NCBI GenBank assembly: GCA_965261955.1
Contig: CBDHEM010000071.1
Span: 620,001 to 684,000 of the forward strand
Length of the DNA stretch: 64,000 nucleotides
Source of the DNA: JABAAI01 sp965261955
Lineage (GTDB): Bacteria; Spirochaetota; Leptospiria; Leptospirales; Leptonemataceae
Direction: 5' to 3'
The position numbers and the translations under genes were made by a program. Under the pieces are notes generated by a model. The model did no database searches, was not told the origin of the DNA, and worked only from the letters and a program-made list of their open reading frames with translations. Positions 26,708 to 35,611 of the stretch are shown in pieces; the stretch's first letter is position 1, and each line of letters starts with the position of its first letter.

Positions 26708-27574
26708 ATGGTAGAAACGATTTCTTTGTCCAACATTAAAAAAGAGCCAATACTTTTTGGTATACTCAACGTCACACCAGATTCTTTTTCAGACGGGAAT
26801 CTATTCTTGCAAACAGATAAAGCAATCCAACAAGCCCATTTTCTTTTACAAGGTGGTGCCCACGTTATAGATATAGGAGCCGCCTCTAGCCATCCTGATG
26901 CCAAAAAAATTTCTGCAGAAGAAGAAATTCACCGACTAAAAGCTGTTTGGGAAAAATTGCAACACAACAGAGGGAGGCTATACAAACTCTCATTGGATTC
27001 CCATAATACTACAGTTCAACGCTACGCTATAGAAAAAGGCGTAGATTATCTAAATGATACTAGTGGTTTTTCTGATCATACTTTCTATCCAGAATTGGCA
27101 GAGGCAAGTTGCCGACTGATTGTTATGCATTCTATACAAAAATCAGGTATGGCAACACGCGAAAGTACTCAAAAAAAAGAAAAGCTGTACACAAATATCA
27201 TTCATTTTTTTGAAAAACGTATAGGAAAGCTAATACAAAAAAACATTGAAAAAGAACGCTTGGTACTGGACCCCGGAATGGGTTTTTTCTTAGGTAATCA
27301 TCCTAATTCTTCTCTTTATATTTTGAATAAATTACAAGAGCTCAAAAAATATTTTTCGCTTCCCATAATGGTTTCTGTTTCTCGCAAATCATTTATCGGT
27401 GAAATCATACAAAAAGATGTATCTTACCGCAATCACGGAACTCTTGCCGCAGAGCTTTTTGCCTATCAAAATGGTGCTGACTATATACGTACCCATGATG
27501 TGAGTGCCCTATGGGATGCCTATCAAGTCTGGAATAGTTTGCAAACAATTAAAGAGAAGAAACGAATTGACTAG
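26708..27574 (+). CDS. folP: Dihydropteroate synthase
   Basis: 288 residues. It joins p-aminobenzoate to the pterin pyrophosphate in folate synthesis. The two family signatures are intact: GILNVTPDSFSDG (residues 18-30), and GGAHVIDIGAASSHPDA, where the usual STRPGA is changed to ASSHPDA. Later motifs: NDTSGF, LDPGMGFF, VSVSRKSFIGEI (pyrophosphate/Lys site) and RTHDV. The change from ST(R)PGA to ASSHPDA affects loop 2, which contacts pABA and pyrophosphate, and may alter substrate or sulfonamide binding. pabBC, the pABA source, is at 54196. Confidence 0.88.
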   Translation: MVETISLSNIKKEPILFGILNVTPDSFSDGNLFLQTDKAIQQAHFLLQGGAHVIDIGAASSHPDAKKISAEEEIHRLKAVWEKLQHNRGRLYKLSLDSHNTTVQRYAIEKGVDYLNDTSGFSDHTFYPELAEASCRLIVMHSIQKSGMATRESTQKKEKLYTNIIHFFEKRIGKLIQKNIEKERLVLDPGMGFFLGNHPNSSLYILNKLQELKKYFSLPIMVSVSRKSFIGEIIQKDVSYRNHGTLAAELFAYQNGADYIRTHDVSALWDAYQVWNSLQTIKEKKRID

Positions 27575-27602
27575 ACCACATCTATAATGTCTATTTAACA
27601 CA

Positions 27603-29354
27603 ATGTTTCGTACTTTATATAAAACAAACAAATTCTTTTTTCATAAACTTCTGATTATATCTCCTCTCACTATATGTATTCATTTTTTATTTTTGATATT
27701 GTTTTCACCAAAAATAAGGCTTCATGCCTTTCCTAAAGACAAGATCAGACAAAATCAAGGCCTTGTTTTACCATTTCGAATAGATGGAAACAAAAAAAGT
27801 GTACAAAATTTTCTCTCTTCAAAATATCCTGCCATTGATTTACAAATCGCATCACTATTTCTTTTGAAAAATCATTACACGTACCCTTTTTTTTCTTTTT
27901 CAAAAACAAGAGACTTTATAAATGCTCTTCAAGTAAAACATAATTTCCTGCTTCAAACAAAAGAAGCGGAAATACTTTGTAATAGCAGTGAAGCTTCGCA
28001 TCTAATAGAAACTAGCGTACACCTCGCTAATCAAAAAAGACTAGTCATCACTTTATCTCTTTTTTCTTGTCTAACAAATCAGTTTATCAAAAGGCAATCC
28101 AGAGCAGTGAATTCTAGAGTTCAAATACAAGAAGCAATGAAACAACTTTTCCAAGCCTCTATAGGGTTTGCTAAGCCCCGCATAAAATACAATACAAGCC
28201 AACAATCTTCTTCTTTTGCCTCAAACTCAGATATTGCCCTCCTACTAGATTTTTCTGGATCGATGAATGGAGAAATACCCGAGATACTTCACCACTTGAC
28301 TTTTCTTCAAGAAAACCTTTCCTCTTCCCTTTCGATAGGGAAAAATTCGATAGGGAAAAATTTGATAGAAAAAAATCGACTAGGGGTCATTGCAATCGAA
28401 GATAAAGATCAAGTTAGCACAATTCCTATGAATACAAATTGGAGAAGGACAATACAGCTGTTGAATAGAAAAGCCATACGAGGTGAGGTTTCTAAAAAAG
28501 GCTTTGAGAAGGCACTGACCATAATAGAACGCTACGAAACTTGGCAAAAGCCGGCTTTCCTTTTATTTTTTACAGATATTCCCCTAAAGAAAAGGGATCA
28601 ATATCGATATATTCCTCGACTAAACGCTTTGAAAAAATCTGGATTAAATCTTTGTTTTTTTCCCCTTTCTAGACAAACTCGAAACACAAAAAGAATTTGG
28701 AACAAAATAGCTAATCGGCTAGACATAAAGACAGATTCTTCTAATGAAATTATTTATGCTAGAAGGGTATTTTTAGCTGGCAAAGGGAGGCTTTTTTTCC
28801 TTCAGAAAGGAATTCAGTTTTTTTTGACTAAAAAAGATATTAGCTCTCAAGTAAAGCATAACAGACTAGACACAAAAATGCTCATTCCAATCGAAACGAA
28901 TCAATATAACGAAGGAGAACTCACTCTAGAACGCCTCCCCTATGCATATGCTAGGAAAAGAAATGACAAGATATTACGTTTAGGAACTTATTTTTCTAAT
29001 ATAGGTAAAGGTATAGCCAACTGTCTATCCCCTCAGCTATATAAGAATCAACAGATAAAGGGAAAAGCTCTTGTGAGAAATGGGAAGCGTGCTTTTTGGA
29101 TAAATGTAAACGAAACAACGCTTCTGAAACTAGAAAAACAAATCGGACAAAAAATATTTATGGGCCTACACTGGGAAAAAAGACAAGAAAAGCTCTTTAA
29201 TTTAGCATCTCCTATTTATGTACAAAAAAATAGAAAAAAAGTTCCGGACCTTTTTCTTTGGGAAGAAACAAAACTCTCTAGTTTCCCAAAAGAAGATATA
29301 CAAAAAGAAGATATTTGGTTTATGGAACTAGAAATTTTAAAAGTGAAAATGTAA
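27603..29354 (+). CDS. Membrane-anchored von Willebrand A-domain-like protein
   Basis: 583 residues. A signal anchor (LLIISPLTICIHFLFLILF) and a 190-residue extracytoplasmic stretch precede a VWA-like domain starting at SDIALLLDFSGSMNGE, with the MIDAS motif DxSGS. TFLQEN, LGVIAIEDK and PAFLLFFTDIPLKK match the later strands. The remaining 200 residues are unassigned. A 15-bp repeat (28331-28375) adds SIGKNSIGKNLIEKN inside the VWA domain. It sits 29 bp after folP and 28 bp before a histidine kinase. It may sense or bind an envelope ligand; this is inference. Confidence 0.65.
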   Translation: MFRTLYKTNKFFFHKLLIISPLTICIHFLFLILFSPKIRLHAFPKDKIRQNQGLVLPFRIDGNKKSVQNFLSSKYPAIDLQIASLFLLKNHYTYPFFSFSKTRDFINALQVKHNFLLQTKEAEILCNSSEASHLIETSVHLANQKRLVITLSLFSCLTNQFIKRQSRAVNSRVQIQEAMKQLFQASIGFAKPRIKYNTSQQSSSFASNSDIALLLDFSGSMNGEIPEILHHLTFLQENLSSSLSIGKNSIGKNLIEKNRLGVIAIEDKDQVSTIPMNTNWRRTIQLLNRKAIRGEVSKKGFEKALTIIERYETWQKPAFLLFFTDIPLKKRDQYRYIPRLNALKKSGLNLCFFPLSRQTRNTKRIWNKIANRLDIKTDSSNEIIYARRVFLAGKGRLFFLQKGIQFFLTKKDISSQVKHNRLDTKMLIPIETNQYNEGELTLERLPYAYARKRNDKILRLGTYFSNIGKGIANCLSPQLYKNQQIKGKALVRNGKRAFWINVNETTLLKLEKQIGQKIFMGLHWEKRQEKLFNLASPIYVQKNRKKVPDLFLWEETKLSSFPKEDIQKEDIWFMELEILKVKM

Positions 29355-29381
29355 CTATTATCATATGTATTCAAAACTACC

Positions 29382-30149
29382 ATGACTTCTGAAAATAAAA
29401 ATTTACCTGCCCTGCATAGCCATAAAACTAATATAGAATTACCAACACTAGCAGCGGGACTTGTTCATGAAGTAAGAAACCCATTGGCCGCTATACATAT
29501 GCATTTACAACTACTAGAAAATTATGTTCAAGAAGTGGATAATACTGAACTACGCAATAAAATCCAACAGAAAATTTTAATTGTGAAAGATGAAATCATA
29601 AATCTAAATCAAACACTAAACAGCTTTTTTAGCTTACTTCAACCTAAAAAACAAAAACAGGAACAAAGCTTTGGCTTAGATATTTTAATTGAACAAATTG
29701 TGACACTGCTCAAACCGCAATTGAATCGTGAGAATATACAAATTCATTTTGAAGGTGATAAGATTAAGAAAATAGAATACTGGGATCAAAGTTTTTTACG
29801 CCAAATCATTTTGAATCTTGTTTTAAATGCAGTTCAAGCATTTAAAAAATGCTCCGATCAAAAAAGAGAAGCACATATCTATATTAACACAAAAAAACAT
29901 GAAAAACTTATTTATATACGAATTAGTGATAACGGGCCAGGAATATCGAAAGGAGTACAAGAAAAAATGTTTGATGCTTTTTATAGTACGAAGCAAGAGA
30001 GTGGTGGTTCTGGATTAGGCTTAACCCTCGTCCAACACATGATTAGGAATATGGGAGCCCAACTCCAAGTAGAAAGTAAAACTGGCCAAGGGACATCTTT
30101 TACTATAATACTTGATAAAACGAAATCAAATCAAAAGCTACTTAAGTGA
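29382..30149 (+). CDS. Soluble two-component sensor histidine kinase
   Basis: 255 residues, with no membrane helix and almost no input domain. The H box is GLVHEVRNPLAAIHMHLQL, with the phospho-accepting H29. The ATPase domain has the N box NLVLNAVQAF near 147, the G1 box DNGPGIS near 183 and the G2 box GGSGLGLTLVQHM near 207. It resembles NtrB-like kinases that have lost the PAS domain and may take its input from a partner protein. The VWA protein upstream is in the same transcription unit and is one candidate. No response regulator gene is in the window. Confidence 0.88.
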   Translation: MTSENKNLPALHSHKTNIELPTLAAGLVHEVRNPLAAIHMHLQLLENYVQEVDNTELRNKIQQKILIVKDEIINLNQTLNSFFSLLQPKKQKQEQSFGLDILIEQIVTLLKPQLNRENIQIHFEGDKIKKIEYWDQSFLRQIILNLVLNAVQAFKKCSDQKREAHIYINTKKHEKLIYIRISDNGPGISKGVQEKMFDAFYSTKQESGGSGLGLTLVQHMIRNMGAQLQVESKTGQGTSFTIILDKTKSNQKLLK

Positions 30150-30199
30150 AAATACACGGGGAGATTACTCTTTCTCACTCTGTACAAAAAAAATCTATA

Positions 30200-30838
30200 T
30201 TATGCATTTATATTTTTTCTGTGATAAGTTACAAGTCGACTGAAGTCATTTATGTTATGAATAACAATATGATCAGCGTATATCTCAATCTTATCTCGAC
30301 GTACAAAAATATTCATAACGCGCTGCACATCTCCCACTGGTAGTCCACCCCAAGAAGCAACATCATTCACCGTTATGCTAAAATTCATTCGAGACACCTT
30401 ACCATAACGTGGATCTTTCTCAGCAAGCATAACAAAAACATCACTCACTCGTACTTGTGGATCCTCTATATGTAAGATTTGTAAACGACGCCTAGCATCA
30501 TGTATACGTCCACAAAAACTGAACATAAGTTTAAGAGCAAGCTGAGGTTGCTTATGTATCATCATATCAAAATTTACACGATTGAATTTTAGGGCCCTTA
30601 TATCTTCTGCGGCAATAGCAGAAGCACTACGTGGTTCTGTCTCAAGAATAGCCATTTCTCCAAAAAAATTACCTTTATCAATTACATCTAGAGTTTTTTG
30701 TGTTGTTCCAACTGTTTTTGTTATCTTGACTTTTCCTTTTAGGATAAAGTAACAATCTTCCCCAGGCTCATGTTCACAAAATATAATCTGGCTACTTTTA
30801 AAAGTAACCCCAAATTTTTCATACAAAGCTTCTAGCAT
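30200..30838 (-). CDS. Crp/Fnr-type cNMP-binding regulator
   Basis: 212 residues. A cyclic-nucleotide-binding fold occupies roughly residues 15-120: IIFCEHEPGEDCYFILKGKVKI, GNFFGEMAILETEPRSASAIA (the phosphate-binding cassette FGE(M)A..xxPRSA), then a dimer helix. The C-terminal part (VNDVASWGGLPVGDVQRVMNIFVRRDKIEI) fits a winged-helix HTH of the Crp type. The R in EPRSA favours cAMP or cGMP binding. It is encoded 8 bp after another cNMP-binding protein on the same strand, so the pair is probably co-expressed. Confidence 0.8.
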   Translation of the reverse strand: MLEALYEKFGVTFKSSQIIFCEHEPGEDCYFILKGKVKITKTVGTTQKTLDVIDKGNFFGEMAILETEPRSASAIAAEDIRALKFNRVNFDMMIHKQPQLALKLMFSFCGRIHDARRRLQILHIEDPQVRVSDVFVMLAEKDPRYGKVSRMNFSITVNDVASWGGLPVGDVQRVMNIFVRRDKIEIYADHIVIHNINDFSRLVTYHRKNINA

Positions 30839-30846
30839 GACTTTGA

Positions 30847-31902
30847 CTAGGAAATTCCCGTATTATTTTGTAATTTTTTTCTGGCCTGACTTGTCACAAT
30901 ATCATGGGGCTTCATCGTTGCAACTTTATGGTACAAAACACGAGCCTTATCACCATTACCTTGCTTTTCCTGAACAACCCCCAATTGATATATACAACTT
31001 CTTATAAACTCACCCGTGGGGTACTTTTTTATATATAGAGAAAGAGATAAAATAGCATCCTTATAGTCTCCCTGTCTCAAATAAGCACTTCCTATCATGC
31101 AACTCGCTTTCTCAACCAGTTCTTTTCCCTTTTGTGTTTTTGGGTTATGTCCACTAATACACTGAGTAAAAATTTTAATGGCCTCTGGTGTATTATTCTT
31201 CTCAAAAAATTTCTGTCCTGTTTCAAAAAGAGTAATTAAATTACTATCTGCCCTATAACCCTTATCGCTTCCTTCTTTATCTGTGTCCGAAGTAGTTTGC
31301 TCAGAGTATCTATTGACGGGTAGAACCATTCCTTCCTCTGCTTGAGGATCTTCAAAAGTAGCTGGATAGGTTGTACCTTTTTGGATCAGTCCTAAAAACT
31401 TCATTACACGTTCCTTATTTTTGCCTTCAGAATGATTTTTAAGATAGCACTGGAATGCATAAGCTGCATAATCAAGATTATGATTCCTATAAAATGACTC
31501 ACCAACACTTAGTAATTCAAAAGCTGTGTTTTTCACTTGTCCCACATTCAATACGGAACGAACACGCTTATGAATCTCTCTCAATTCACTAGAAAAGACC
31601 TTTGTCATTTGAACAATAATGCGAGTATTTTTTGATATATATGCCTCAAATTCTTTTTGCTTGAAAACCACTAGATTTGTGTTAGATAACGCTTGAGCCG
31701 TTTCTTCTCTGGGATAACACCCTAGAACAGATTTAACTCCAAAAAATTCACCAACTTTGACTTTTTCACGGCGCTCTTCTTTTTCTCCAATAGGCGTACT
31801 AATTAACAATACATCCCCTTTTTGCAGGATAAAAATTTCCTCTCCCATATCTTCCTGAAAATATACAATAGATCTTGGATTATAATTTCGTATAATGGGC
31901 AT
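30847..31902 (-). CDS. cNMP-binding domain protein with TPR-like repeats
   Basis: 351 residues. The N-terminal cNMP-type domain (IVYFQEDMGEEIFILQKGDVLLI, GEFFGVKSVLGCYPREETAQAL) has GVKSVL in place of GEMALL, so ligand binding is doubtful. The second half has TPR-like helical pairs (AFELLSVGESFYRNHNLDYAAYAFQCYLKN; CMIGSAYLRQGDYKDAILSLSLYI; IYQLGVVQEKQGNGDKARVLYHKV), a protein-interaction platform. Between them, about residues 185-220 are disordered. It lies upstream of the Crp-like gene with 8 bp between, and may be an adaptor in the same signalling path. Confidence 0.75.
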   Translation of the reverse strand: MPIIRNYNPRSIVYFQEDMGEEIFILQKGDVLLISTPIGEKEERREKVKVGEFFGVKSVLGCYPREETAQALSNTNLVVFKQKEFEAYISKNTRIIVQMTKVFSSELREIHKRVRSVLNVGQVKNTAFELLSVGESFYRNHNLDYAAYAFQCYLKNHSEGKNKERVMKFLGLIQKGTTYPATFEDPQAEEGMVLPVNRYSEQTTSDTDKEGSDKGYRADSNLITLFETGQKFFEKNNTPEAIKIFTQCISGHNPKTQKGKELVEKASCMIGSAYLRQGDYKDAILSLSLYIKKYPTGEFIRSCIYQLGVVQEKQGNGDKARVLYHKVATMKPHDIVTSQARKKLQNNTGIS

Positions 31903-31917
31903 ATGTGTGAGCCTATC

Positions 31918-33180
31918 TCACTTGGTCATTATCGGCAAAAAGTCCAATGATCTTTGCCAAGCGAAATCTACTCTCTGAAAAAGCTGCTCTAAACTTTGCA
32001 TATGATCACCGTTATGACGCTTCACAATCCTTTCCATTTCATCTCCGCCACTATTCATGTGAAATCTTTCAAAGTCAATGCCACATGATAGAAATATTTT
32101 CTCTAAATTCACATGCCCATAAACGGGTTCACCGGAAAGGACAACTAGGTAGATTTCTTCCAGATCAGCCTCTGCAAAAGAAGCGAGAGGTGCACTAGGG
32201 TATTTCCCTTTGAGTACAATAAAATCTGCTGGAGAACCCTGTGTAAAGTGCTGTTCCCTCTCAATACGAAACGCTTTTTCAGGGTTTGTCGTAACCATTT
32301 TGAGTAGTAAAGAAGGCTCCAGTGTTTCCACATATCTCTTTTGATAGCATTCCTGAGCAAAACGAATATCATGTAGTAAGTTTCGTGACCCAGACATCGC
32401 GGAATCTGTCCCTATGGAAACGTTAATCCCTCTCTCAAGAGCTTCTTTTATTGGTGCCATTTTTTGAAAAATATGCCAGTTACTTACAGGACACCAAACA
32501 AGGTGCGCCTCTGCCTTGGCAATACTATCTAAATCATGGAGAGAGAGTGAAAGACCATGAACTAAAACGGTATGTTTTCCTAAAACGCCTAATTCCATAA
32601 GTTTTTGCAAAGAAGACCGGCTCTCTAGGTCAAATCCCTCAGCAATGTGTATAATATAGGGTAAATCATTTTGAACAGCGTATTCATATTCTTGGCGTAT
32701 CCCATTACCCCAGCCTAAAGAGTAAGAACAAAGAGAATGAGAAATACCAAAATCAGATAAAAGAAAGGGTAACACTTGCTTTTCAAAAGGTTTACGGATA
32801 GTATGGGGAACATGATCCACAATGGTTGTTACTCCGCTCAAGATATTTCTATAAGAACCTATTTGATAGAGATGAGCTGGGTCAAGAAGCATGCGCTGAC
32901 GAAAAAGAGGAGAAGATTTTAGCTCATTATCCCAAGTTATCCAGCTGTTATACGGATGGTTGGCACCTCGAAAGGCATGGCAACTGGCGATCAGGCTATC
33001 ATGAGAGTTGATTAGGCCATGAAAAACAAATAAACCATTGAGATTAAGGTTAGCCAGTTCAGCATGAGCCTCCCCCGCTCCAAAACGTTTCTGAATAATC
33101 CCTTCTTCAATATGTAAGCCTACAGCTTTTTCTACCTGATCTCGATAAACAAGAGTTGCATTTGATATTTGCCATTCCAT
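31918..33180 (-). CDS. Amidohydrolase-superfamily protein with altered metal site
   Basis: 420 residues, like the TRZ/ATZ-MtaD group of metal-dependent deaminases/hydrolases. Expected parts are present: an N-terminal beta-sandwich, GLINSHDSLIASC, IIHIAEGFD, TVLVHGLSL, WCPVSNWHIF, and SIGTDSAMSGSRNLLHDI with the catalytic aspartate. The usual HxH pair of strand 1 is here HDS, so one metal-binding histidine is replaced by serine. Either the enzyme uses another ligand or activity is lost or changed. It is 15 bp upstream of the cNMP/TPR gene on the same strand. Substrate unknown. Confidence 0.75.
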   Translation of the reverse strand: MEWQISNATLVYRDQVEKAVGLHIEEGIIQKRFGAGEAHAELANLNLNGLFVFHGLINSHDSLIASCHAFRGANHPYNSWITWDNELKSSPLFRQRMLLDPAHLYQIGSYRNILSGVTTIVDHVPHTIRKPFEKQVLPFLLSDFGISHSLCSYSLGWGNGIRQEYEYAVQNDLPYIIHIAEGFDLESRSSLQKLMELGVLGKHTVLVHGLSLSLHDLDSIAKAEAHLVWCPVSNWHIFQKMAPIKEALERGINVSIGTDSAMSGSRNLLHDIRFAQECYQKRYVETLEPSLLLKMVTTNPEKAFRIEREQHFTQGSPADFIVLKGKYPSAPLASFAEADLEEIYLVVLSGEPVYGHVNLEKIFLSCGIDFERFHMNSGGDEMERIVKRHNGDHMQSLEQLFQRVDFAWQRSLDFLPIMTK

Positions 33181-33312
33181 TTAGTAAAACGTATAAGTAT
33201 ATGTTCATTTCATTATATATATAATTTTGTATAGAAAAATTTATTGCTTCAATACATCCCCAATATGACTCTGTTTCAAGTATCTTGGTGATAGACGTTT
33301 ATTTCTATTCAT

Positions 33313-33412
33313 CATCCCTCACTCTCTGTGGGGATGGTTAGGATGCTTCTGGAAGAGTTGAAAAATGGCTCGGCATAACAAAGAATAGATAGGCGTCACA
33401 CCGCTCCATCCC
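33313..33412 (+). promoter_or_regulatory. Possible RNA leader with alternative pairings before the antiporter gene
   Basis: GGGATGG at 33331-33337 can pair with CATCCC upstream (33313-33318) or with CCATCCC downstream (33406-33412), but not both. Such competing stems are what attenuators and riboswitches use. The gene for an Na+/H+ antiporter starts 20 bp after the downstream strand. I cannot match it to a known ion riboswitch; chance pairing of C- and G-rich hexamers is possible. The rest of the 252-bp gap shows nothing else. Confidence 0.3.
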
Positions 33413-33432
33413 TATTCTGTCTTTATGAACCC

Positions 33433-35223
33433 ATGATAGAAGGCACAGTTACTGGATTAGCAACAATTCTTTTTTTGGGCATTAGTGCACAATTAATCGC
33501 TTGGCGCCTAGGCATCCCATCTATACTTTTCTTATTAGGTTTTGGATTACTCGCCGGTCCTTTTTTGGGTATCATTCAACCAGATCAGATCCTAGGCGAT
33601 CTCCTTTTTCCCATAGTATCAATCTCTGTTGCTATACTTATTTTTGAGGGTGCCATTAATCTACGCATTGATGAGCTCAAAAAGGCCAGTTCTGCGGTAA
33701 GAAACCTTTTAAGCATTGGTACATTTATAACTTTCTTCCTTTGTGCATTCGCTGCTCATTTCCTTTTAGCCATGGATTTTTCACTTTCCCTAGTTCTGGG
33801 TGCTATTCTTACGGTTACCGGTCCAACCGTTGTCGCCCCCATTTTACGTTCTGTACGACTCTCTCCAACCATAGGTGCTATTCTACGTTGGGAGGGCATT
33901 ATTGTTGATTCCATTGGAGCTATACTAGCGGTACTCGTTTATGAAACTTTCTTTGGTGAATTTACAAACAGCCTTGGTCATATATTTTTAGCTTTAGGAA
34001 AAATCATTTTTGTGGGAGTGTTCATGGGATCCATAGTTGCCTACATAATACTCCAGTTAATACGTTACGAAATCATTCCTGAGTTTTTGCAAAGTCCATT
34101 TACACTGATGGCACTAATCGTCTCATTTTCTCTTTCCAATTTACTCCAAAAAGAAGCGGGAATACTCACAGCCACCGTAATGGGGCTAGTCATGGCAAAT
34201 CAGAAAATTGTTCCAATAAAAAGAATTACAGAATTTAAAGAAAGTCTACAAGTTCTCTTGATTGCTAGTCTTTTCATTGTTCTTTCCGCAAGAATTGAAA
34301 TATCTGCCCTTGCCCAAGTCAACTTACAAAGCATTTTGTTTGTGTTAGTGCTCTTACTAATTATTCGTCCTTTATCTGTCATTTTTTCCACATGGAATAC
34401 TGGTTTAAAATGGAAAGAAATTTTATTTTTATCTGCAATTGCACCTCGTGGTATTGTGGCAGCCGCCATTAGTTCTCTGTTGGCGCTAGAATTACAACAA
34501 TCTGGTTACCCCAATGATAATTTTCTTGTTCCCATTGTCTTTACAGTTATTGTTCTTTCTGGTCTTTTCTCCACTCTTTTGGCGAAACCATTAGCCCATT
34601 TTCTAAATTTGACTCTTCATCAACCCCGTGGAATACTCCTACTTGGTGCCCATGCTTGGGCCCGAGAGTTAGCCTCTTGTATAAAGTCATTTCAGATTCC
34701 CGTTATGCTTATTGATACAAATCCATATAATGCCTATCGATCTCAAATGGAAAACATTCCAATTACCTATGCAAATATTTTAGAAAAAGAAAGTCTCCTT
34801 GAACTATATTTAGGGGAAATGGGAAAATTTCTCGCTCTAACTTCCAATGATGAAGTCAATTCACTAGCTGTTATTTCCTTTCAGGATATCTTAGGGAAAA
34901 CAAATGTTTATCAACTACCTTCCTTTCATCCAAAAGATCTAGAAGCCAAAAAAATCAGTACAAAAAAAAGCTTACATGGCAAACAACTTTTTTCTACAGA
35001 CCTTAGTTTTTCTCAGATTGCAAACCTTTACGCCCAAGGCTGGAAAATACTTACCCTCTCCATTCAAAATGAAACAGAGTACAAAAAAATCAAACAAAGA
35101 TTAGAAAATGAACTCTATCCTCTTGTACTCATTCAAAATGACAAAGCTATACCATATAGTACAGACAAAAAACAGAATCTACAAATAGGACAAAATTTGA
35201 TAGCACTAGCAAAAGCTAATTAA
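33433..35223 (+). CDS. Na+/H+ antiporter, NhaP/CPA1 type with C-terminal nucleotide-binding domain
   Basis: 596 residues. About 12-13 membrane helices run to residue 395, starting LATILFLGISAQLIAWRLGIPSILFLLGFGLLAGPF. Family marks: ILIFEGAINLRIDELK, TVTGPTVVAPILRSVRL (the TGP core helix), RWEGIIVDSIGAILAVL with the ion-binding ND/SD position, and SAIAPRGIVAAAISSLLALEL. From about residue 398 a Rossmann-like TrkA-N domain follows (ILLLGAHAWARELASCIK, VMLIDTNPYNAYR), likely a regulatory NAD-type sensor. It exchanges Na+ or K+ for H+ across the inner membrane. A possible RNA leader precedes it. Confidence 0.88.
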   Translation: MIEGTVTGLATILFLGISAQLIAWRLGIPSILFLLGFGLLAGPFLGIIQPDQILGDLLFPIVSISVAILIFEGAINLRIDELKKASSAVRNLLSIGTFITFFLCAFAAHFLLAMDFSLSLVLGAILTVTGPTVVAPILRSVRLSPTIGAILRWEGIIVDSIGAILAVLVYETFFGEFTNSLGHIFLALGKIIFVGVFMGSIVAYIILQLIRYEIIPEFLQSPFTLMALIVSFSLSNLLQKEAGILTATVMGLVMANQKIVPIKRITEFKESLQVLLIASLFIVLSARIEISALAQVNLQSILFVLVLLLIIRPLSVIFSTWNTGLKWKEILFLSAIAPRGIVAAAISSLLALELQQSGYPNDNFLVPIVFTVIVLSGLFSTLLAKPLAHFLNLTLHQPRGILLLGAHAWARELASCIKSFQIPVMLIDTNPYNAYRSQMENIPITYANILEKESLLELYLGEMGKFLALTSNDEVNSLAVISFQDILGKTNVYQLPSFHPKDLEAKKISTKKSLHGKQLFSTDLSFSQIANLYAQGWKILTLSIQNETEYKKIKQRLENELYPLVLIQNDKAIPYSTDKKQNLQIGQNLIALAKAN

Positions 35224-35246
35224 AAATTAAATGTTATAGGAACTCC

Positions 35247-35314
35247 CAGTGGAAGGCCTTGCCAAGGCAAAACCCAGATTTTAAGGCCGCGAAAAGAAGA
35301 GGAAAGCTCCACTG
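35247..35314 (+). ncRNA. Candidate structured RNA, copy B
   Basis: The outer stem CAGTGGA/TCCACTG (35247-35253 with 35308-35314) encloses hairpin GCCTT-GCC-AAGGC (35256-35268) and the 19-base block TTTTAAGGCCGCGAAAAGA (35279-35297), exactly as in copy A at 16825. The stem base pair that differs between copies changes on both sides. It begins 23 bp after the antiporter stop, so a 3' element or terminator role is also possible. The rest of the gap to 35611 holds a weak 37-codon ORF and MITE copy 5. Confidence 0.4.
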
Positions 35315-35488
35315 TGGATAAAACAAGCTTCGCTTCTTTTTACGATTGAAACGGCTATTTTTCGGAGAGTACATAAAAAACTCTAGGAGGCTTATTCTTC
35401 TCCATGCTTTGCCCTCATCTACATAAATTTATTTTTTGTGACTTCATTCCCAAGAAGGGCACACATCTGGCTTATGGAAATTCCGTTG

Positions 35489-35596
35489 TGGGGCTGTTGC
35501 AAAATACAGAAAAGTAAGAAAATATGCGTCTAAAATGCTTTAAATCAGCGCTTCATAGCACTCTATTTGCAATTATTTACATTTCGCAACCGTCCC
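35489..35596. repeat. MITE-like palindromic repeat, copy 5
   Basis: Ends GGGGCTGTTGCAAAATACAG and, inverted, GGGACGGTTGCGAAATG. The left half resembles copies 2 and 3 (AAAGTAAGAAAATATGCGTC); the right half resembles copies 1 and 6 (AAATCAGCGCTTCATAG, CTCTATTTGCAAT). It looks like the full-length parent form or a recombinant. Confidence 0.8.
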
Positions 35597-35611
35597 TGTG
35601 TAAGTCCCAGC

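Noticed and set aside
30146..30343. 65-codon ORF after the histidine kinase
   Set aside because: It overlaps the 3' part of the Crp-like gene on the other strand and has no protein-like features.
35404..35517. 37-codon ORF with AGGAGG 13 bases upstream, after structured element B
   Set aside because: It runs into MITE copy 5, which supplies its last 10 codons and stop; the Shine-Dalgarno-like sequence alone is too little.
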